Below, one piece after another: positions 6,097-8,582 of a stretch of DNA of 8,582 bases. Where the stretch lies: assembly GCA_903842475.1 (NCBI GenBank), contig CAIMMA010000383.1:1-8582 (forward strand), given 5' to 3'. Positions within the stretch are counted from its first letter, which is position 1; each line of letters opens with the position of its first letter. The stretch is from an uncultured bacterium (GTDB lineage Bacteria > Desulfobacterota > Desulfobulbia > Desulfobulbales > Desulfobulbaceae). Below the pieces are notes generated by a model, which worked only from the letters and a program-made list of their open reading frames with translations, was not told the DNA's origin and ran no database searches. The position numbers and the translations under genes are program-made.

Positions 6097-6130
6097 AAGA
6101 AAAAGCGTTGAGCCTAACAACTCGACGCTT
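6097..6130 (-). terminator. Intrinsic terminator immediately upstream of greA
   Basis: On the - strand AAGCGTCGAG (6130-6121) pairs with CTCAACGCTT (6112-6103) through an 8-base loop. Nine of ten pairs are canonical and one is a G-U wobble in the RNA. The sequence then reads TTTCTTA, a T-rich tail. It sits only 28 bases before the greA ribosome binding site, so it is either a second stop for the upstream transcript or an attenuator in the greA leader. Confidence 0.72.
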
Positions 6131-6163
6131 CTCGTGTTCCAGAAAGTATTAATCCAATCTTAC

Positions 6164-6186
6164 AAAAAAGTAGCTCCTTGAGCCAC
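6164..6186 (-). terminator. Intrinsic terminator downstream of the aminotransferase gene
   Basis: On the - strand GTGGCTC (6186-6180), loop AAG, GAGCTAC (6176-6170), then six Ts (6169-6164). The stem has 7 pairs, one of them a wobble. It lies 116 bases after the aminotransferase stop and is the likely end of the rpoH-aminotransferase transcript, or of a small RNA encoded in the gap. Confidence 0.8.
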
Positions 6187-6302
6187 GGGGTGTTTCAGGG
6201 TCAGCTTATGCTTGTTAGCATCTACCGTTCACTTTGGGGAAACTAACCAGCCAATGATGCAAACGCTGCCTCCTATCGGGCTGGCGCAACGCCACAACAC
6301 TA
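6187..6302 (-). other. Non-coding stretch with several small hairpins between the aminotransferase stop and its terminator
   Basis: No gene was found here. Read on the - strand it contains TGGCG-TTG-CGCCA (6294-6282), a longer-range CCAGCC/GGCTGG pairing (6285-6280 with 6253-6248) that competes with it, and ATGCT-AACA-AGCAT (6219-6206). It is an unusually long structured 3' tail ending in a strong terminator. It could be a 3'-UTR-derived small RNA, but I see no convincing internal promoter and recognise no RNA family. Confidence 0.3.
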
Positions 6303-7490
6303 TCAGGTTCTTTGATAAAAACGCTGTATCATGGCCACCACATGAGCAAGCTGCTCATGGCTCAATTCGGGGTAAATTGGCAAAGCCAGCGAAGTGGCAG
6401 CCGCATTTTGCGAAACCGGGAATGATTGGCGGCGATAGGTTTCAGATTGTAAACATTCCTGCTGATGCAGGCATAACGGATAATAAATTTCACAACCGAC
6501 GGACTGCGACTGAAGAAATTGGCGCAATTCGTCTCGTTGGGGCACAAGAATAACAAATTGATTATAGATGTGGTGATTATGCCCCTCAGCCCCTTCAACT
6601 TCCGCATACATTGCCCTTGGCAGGATTACGGGTGCGTCAATCAACCCCGCGTCGAGGAAAAGCTGACGATAATGCGCTGCATTTTGTCGCCGAGCAGCAT
6701 GCCACGCTTCGAGATAATCGAGTTTGATGGCAAGCACAGCCGCCTGGATAGGGTCGAGACGAAAATTACCACCCACCCGTGAATGGTAATACTTGGGCTC
6801 TGCCCCATGGTTACGGTTTGACTTGAGTATTTCGGTAAAACCATGATCCGAGGTGGATATCATGCCGCCATCGCCGATACCACCAAGATTTTTACTGGGG
6901 AAAAAAGAAAAACAGCCGCAAAGCCCCATGCTCCCCGCCCGTTTCCAGACGATACGGCCCTCTTGTTCAAAGGGAAATTCTGCGCCGATCGCCTGGGCGG
7001 CATCCTCGATAACCGGAACACCGTATTCCTGAGAAAGCGCCATGATGCGCTGCATATCCGCACATTGCCCATAGAGATGTACCGGGATGATGGCTTTGAT
7101 CCGACTTCCGGTTTTCCTGTCTGCCTCCAGGGCTTCGGCGATGGCTTGAGGATCAATATTGAGACTGTCGGCCTCTACGTCGACGAAAACCGGTAGCGCC
7201 CCGGTCCGAAGCACAGTCCCCATGGTAGCAAAAAAGGTATAAGGTGTGGTCAACACCAGATCACCGGGGCCAATATCCAGGGACATCAAAGCGGCCAGAA
7301 GCGCATCGGTGCCGCTGGATACGCCGACGCCATAGGCTGTGCCGCAGTAGTTCGCTATTTTTTCTTCAAACGCGGTCACTTCACGGCCCAAAATATAGCC
7401 GGTCGAATCGATGACCCTGGTAACGGCCTCCAGAATCTGTGGCCGTAAACGGGCTAATTGCGGTTTTAAATCAAGCAGGGGTACATTCAT
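6303..7490 (-). CDS. DegT/DnrJ/EryC1/StrS-family PLP-dependent sugar aminotransferase
   Basis: Cytoplasmic enzyme that transfers an amino group to a keto sugar nucleotide, as in synthesis of amino sugars for surface polysaccharides or glycans. The protein has 395 residues. Visible motifs: the start MNVPLLDLKPQ typical of the family, SSGTDALLAAL (58-68, cofactor phosphate), EDAAQAIGA with Asp163 facing the pyridine nitrogen, and SFFPSKNLGGIGDGG (195-209) with Lys200 as the Schiff-base lysine. HNHHIYNQFVI (304-314) and EIYYPLCLHQQ are the C-terminal substrate segments. All catalytic residues are present. The ATG at 7490 has no clear Shine-Dalgarno sequence, but the family N-terminus supports it. 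It lies 54 bp after rpoH on the same strand with no terminator between, so co-transcription is likely. The sugar substrate cannot be told; a WbpE/WlbC-like role is one possibility. Confidence 0.92.
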   Translation of the reverse strand: MNVPLLDLKPQLARLRPQILEAVTRVIDSTGYILGREVTAFEEKIANYCGTAYGVGVSSGTDALLAALMSLDIGPGDLVLTTPYTFFATMGTVLRTGALPVFVDVEADSLNIDPQAIAEALEADRKTGSRIKAIIPVHLYGQCADMQRIMALSQEYGVPVIEDAAQAIGAEFPFEQEGRIVWKRAGSMGLCGCFSFFPSKNLGGIGDGGMISTSDHGFTEILKSNRNHGAEPKYYHSRVGGNFRLDPIQAAVLAIKLDYLEAWHAARRQNAAHYRQLFLDAGLIDAPVILPRAMYAEVEGAEGHNHHIYNQFVILVPQRDELRQFLQSQSVGCEIYYPLCLHQQECLQSETYRRQSFPVSQNAAATSLALPIYPELSHEQLAHVVAMIQRFYQRT

Positions 7491-7544
7491 TGGTTTATAG
7501 TTAATGCGGATGTGTAGGTGATAATATTGAAAAGAACGAGGTGT

Positions 7545-8531
7545 TCAGGAGGTCTGATCGGTCGGTCCAGCGGCGAGGATCACTCCGTCACCGTTGAGAA
7601 AATCCTGGATATCAGGCATTTCTTTTTCAAGCTGTTTTCTTAATTTTTTCAACAAATTAGCTTCTATCTGCCGAACCCTCTCCCGGGAAATGTTAAACTC
7701 GTCGGCTATGGTCTGAAGGGTTTTGGGCTCATCGCTGAGCAGACGGGTACTGAGAATGACCTGTTCTTTGGCGTTGAGTCGATCACTGAGATCTGCAAGA
7801 ATCAATGCCAACCGTTCCCGCATTTCCTGACTGGCCACCATCTCTTCAATTCCAGGACCGTCATGGGGGAGAAAATTCTTTTGCTCGTCTTCCGAATCGC
7901 TGCGCACCGGGGCTTCAAGGGAGACATCCCAATTGTCCATGCGCTGCCCCATTTCGATTACTTCGCTTTCCTTGACGTTTAAGCGTTCCGCCAGCAGTTT
8001 TACTTCGGGTTTAAAACCCTGTGATTCGAGCAGTTTTTTTTCCTTATTCAGGCTGAAAAATAGCTTTCGCTGTGCCTGGGTGGTGCCTATTTTAACCAAG
8101 CGCCAGTTATCCATAATAAATTTAAGAATATAAGCGCGAATCCAGTAGGCGGCATAATAGGAAAACTTGACGCCTCGGTACGGATCAAACTTTTTGGTCG
8201 CCTGAACCAAGCCGACGTTGCCTTCCTGAATCAGATCCATGAAATTCTGCATCCAGTATTTCTGGAAATCCATGGCCACCTTAACCACCAGGCGGAGATT
8301 TGCGGAAACGAGCCGATACGCGGCATCGGGGTCACCGGTTTCCTGAAAGCGCACTGCCAATTCCTCGGTCTCTTCACGACTCAACAACTCGTATTGGCTG
8401 ATTTCTTGGAGATAACGATGGAGGGCGGGGTTGCTTAACGCAGGAAGGTTATCATCATGACTGGTAAGCATCAAGGCATGCTGATGCGGTTCGTTCAGTT
8501 CCAGATTGTCGATTTCGTTCTGATCTCTCAT
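7545..8531 (-). CDS. rpoH: RNA polymerase sigma-32 factor (heat shock)
   Basis: Alternative sigma factor directing RNA polymerase to heat-shock promoters. The protein has 328 residues, longer than E. coli RpoH (284), with extra N-terminal and C-terminal segments. Region 1.2 starts near 34 (NPALHRYLQEISQYELLSREET). Region 2 covers about 73-142 with NLRLVVKVAMDF, DLIQEGNVGLVQATKKFDP and SYYAAYWIRAYI. The RpoH box is QAQRKLFFSLNKEKK (153-167), the feature that separates RpoH from RpoD and RpoS. Region 4 has the helix-turn-helix TLQTIADEFNISRERVRQIE (271-290). The ATG at 8531 has only a weak upstream ribosome binding sequence; 51 bases of leader are visible and I find no firm promoter in them. 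A sugar aminotransferase follows 54 bp downstream. Assignment is secure; start position is moderately secure. Confidence 0.94.
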   Translation of the reverse strand: MRDQNEIDNLELNEPHQHALMLTSHDDNLPALSNPALHRYLQEISQYELLSREETEELAVRFQETGDPDAAYRLVSANLRLVVKVAMDFQKYWMQNFMDLIQEGNVGLVQATKKFDPYRGVKFSYYAAYWIRAYILKFIMDNWRLVKIGTTQAQRKLFFSLNKEKKLLESQGFKPEVKLLAERLNVKESEVIEMGQRMDNWDVSLEAPVRSDSEDEQKNFLPHDGPGIEEMVASQEMRERLALILADLSDRLNAKEQVILSTRLLSDEPKTLQTIADEFNISRERVRQIEANLLKKLRKQLEKEMPDIQDFLNGDGVILAAGPTDQTS

Positions 8532-8582
8532 TTATCACTGGTATATCGTTAGAATACATAACCCCGCAGAGAGCAAACTCAC

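Noticed and set aside
6123..6138. Possible sigma-54 promoter (GG-N10-GC) on the - strand upstream of greA
   Set aside because: It matches only the minimal GG/GC pair and about 7 of 11 consensus bases, and overlaps the terminator stem.
6187..6302. Known riboswitch, SRP RNA or tRNA in the greA upstream gap
   Set aside because: I compared it by eye with c-di-GMP, fluoride, cobalamin and TPP riboswitch cores, the SRP RNA core and the tRNA T-loop. None of the conserved blocks is present.
1..8582. Mobile element, CRISPR array or defence/phage system
   Set aside because: No transposase, integrase, terminal repeats, repeat-spacer pattern or phage-like gene is visible; the genes are housekeeping or regulatory.

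Overview
The window looks like ordinary chromosomal DNA from a Gram-negative bacterium of intermediate base composition. RpoH carries a clear RpoH box. Together with a PurD/PurE arrangement and a Bacillus-type (TetR-family) FadR this fits a deltaproteobacterium such as a Desulfuromonadales member, but that placement is an inference from protein character only. No transposase, phage gene, CRISPR array, tRNA or rRNA was seen.

Layout. (1) 50-1624, + strand: malQ, a GH77 4-alpha-glucanotransferase, with a strong ribosome binding site that moves the start inward from the first ATG. (2) 1625-1877: a convergent intergenic spacer with two hairpins and a 12-bp palindrome. (3) 4628-1878, - strand: an apparent operon purD-purE / tsaC / hpt. 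PurD and PurE are encoded as one fused polypeptide of about 590 residues, but a one-base frameshift near 4342 splits the PurD part. tsaC overlaps the fusion by 4 bp and an orphan Hpt phosphotransfer gene follows 20 bp later. (4) 4629-4865: a divergent promoter region. The purD side has a plausible sigma-70 promoter and a leader inverted repeat. The other side has a promoter overlapped by a near-perfect match to the FadR operator known from Bacillus. (5) 4866-5456, + strand: a TetR-family FadR-like regulator, probably autoregulated. (6) 6056-5571, - strand: greA. (7) 6057-6302: a 246-bp gap upstream of greA holding two tandem intrinsic terminators on the - strand. (8) 8531-6303, - strand: rpoH, then a DegT/DnrJ-type sugar aminotransferase 54 bp downstream.

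How the genes relate. The set is mostly core housekeeping: glycogen/maltodextrin metabolism, de novo purine synthesis (PurD, PurE), tRNA t6A modification (TsaC), transcript-cleavage rescue of RNA polymerase (GreA), heat-shock transcription (RpoH) and nucleotide-sugar metabolism. The two regulatory or signalling genes (FadR-like, Hpt) have no obvious partner in the window. I found no convincing new multigene system. The most informative non-coding signal is the FadR box on its own promoter, and the most unusual gene structure is the frameshifted PurD-PurE fusion.
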